Of a stretch of 64,000 nucleotides of DNA, positions 63,658 through 64,000 are shown in pieces. Source of the stretch: Clostridium tagluense. Lineage in GTDB: Bacteria; Bacillota; Clostridia; Clostridiales; Clostridiaceae. Every line of letters starts with the position of its first letter. Position 1 is the stretch's first letter. Made by a program: the position numbers and the translations under genes. The notes beneath the pieces are model-generated. The model had not been told where the DNA came from and did not search any database. It saw only the letters and a list, made by a program, of their open reading frames with translations. Where the stretch lies: contig NZ_BHYK01000004.1 of the NCBI RefSeq assembly GCF_003865095.1, forward strand, positions 19,631 to 83,630, given 5' to 3'.

Positions 63658-64000
63658 TTAATATCTTGTTATACCATCTTTTGTAACAATACCTTTGATT
63701 AATGGTTTAGCTTTTATTTCTTCTTGTACTATTTCATACGCATCTAATACCATTTTTGTTGATATTTTTTGTTTTTGCGCATCATTTGCGTAAATAGTTG
63801 CAATAGCCTCGCCCTTCTTTACAAAATCACCGATTTTCTTATGAAGAACAATACCCACTGCTAAATCTATTATACTTTCTTTAGTTTCACGGCCAGCGCC
63901 TAACACTAATGCTGCTCTTCCTATGTCATCCGCTTTTATTGCTTTTACATAGCCTTTAACATTTGATATAACTTCCTCTACAATAGCCGGCACCGGGAAT
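63658..64000 (-). CDS. pdp: pyrimidine-nucleoside phosphorylase, C-terminal part
   Basis: Partial gene: the frame runs off the right edge, so only about the last 114 residues are seen. They form the PYNP C-terminal domain (GYVKAIKADDIGRAALVLGA, GRETKESIIDLAVGIVLHKK, GDFVKKGEAIATIYAN). The enzyme splits uridine, thymidine and deoxyuridine with phosphate for salvage. Full-length family members have about 435 residues. The GTG at 63993 is internal, not a start. Confidence 0.85.
   Translation of the reverse strand, partial: FPVPAIVEEVISNVKGYVKAIKADDIGRAALVLGAGRETKESIIDLAVGIVLHKKIGDFVKKGEAIATIYANDAQKQKISTKMVLDAYEIVQEEIKAKPLIKGIVTKDGITRY

Overview
The window is AT-rich DNA from a low-GC, spore-forming anaerobic Firmicute, most likely Clostridium sensu stricto. 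Evidence: spoVT, spoVG, yabP, yabQ and a YabM/SpoVB flippase; an [FeFe]-hydrogenase; radical SAM proteins; an H-NOX/chemoreceptor fusion; AGGAGG-type ribosome binding sites with frequent TTG and GTG starts. A genus-level call is inference; no rRNA is present.

Region 1 (1-1300, minus strand) is a tRNA array: five initiator tRNA-fMet, three tRNA-Leu(TAA), one elongator tRNA-Met and two decayed tRNA-Leu copies, transcribed from a near-perfect promoter at 1276-1304. The copy at 4-79 carries a changed T54.

Region 2 (1359-20775, all minus strand) follows the gene order known from Bacillus subtilis between purR and yabR: purR, spoVG, glmU, prs, pth, mfd, spoVT, yabM, yabN, rqcP (yabO), yabP, yabQ, divIC, yabR. 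Added genes are an htrA-sensor kinase-response regulator block between prs and pth, prsA between mfd and spoVT, and an HU gene between yabN and rqcP. The genes serve spore coat and cortex formation, cell division, peptidoglycan precursor and PRPP synthesis, ribosome rescue, transcription-coupled repair and envelope protein folding and quality control.

Region 3 (21177-42772, mixed strands) holds murC, then an unusual module: a strong promoter, three small ORFs (two paralogous), two terminators and a heterodimeric ABC exporter (22584-27097), which looks like leader-peptide controlled drug efflux. After it come a PhzF-like isomerase, a creatininase-family hydrolase, an aldehyde dehydrogenase operon, a LysE-type exporter, tRNA-Pro, a group B-like [FeFe]-hydrogenase, a PAP2 phosphatase, a HAD phosphatase, a PadR/DUF2812 pair, an ABC-F ATPase and an RlmI-like methyltransferase.

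Region 4 (42959-64000) contains comB, then a compact candidate type III toxin-antitoxin locus (43878-44613): promoter, two 47/48-nt tandem repeats that can each form an H-type pseudoknot, a terminator, and a ToxN/CptN/TenpN-like toxin. Then follow a PucR-type regulator with a sugar-ABC ATPase, two radical SAM proteins, a YkvI-like transporter, an H-NOX chemoreceptor with the distal pocket residues of oxygen-binding H-NOX, cyclophilin, glutamate racemase, a MATE exporter, and an operon of response regulator, kinase and FGGY sugar kinase. The window ends inside a pyrimidine-nucleoside phosphorylase gene.

Dispersed signals cut across the map: a palindromic repeat in three copies (6938, 42777, 63394), one of them nested to 193 bp, and a second short repeat in two copies (17931, 49128) whose hairpin shows one compensatory base change. 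No CRISPR array, prophage or intact insertion sequence was seen.
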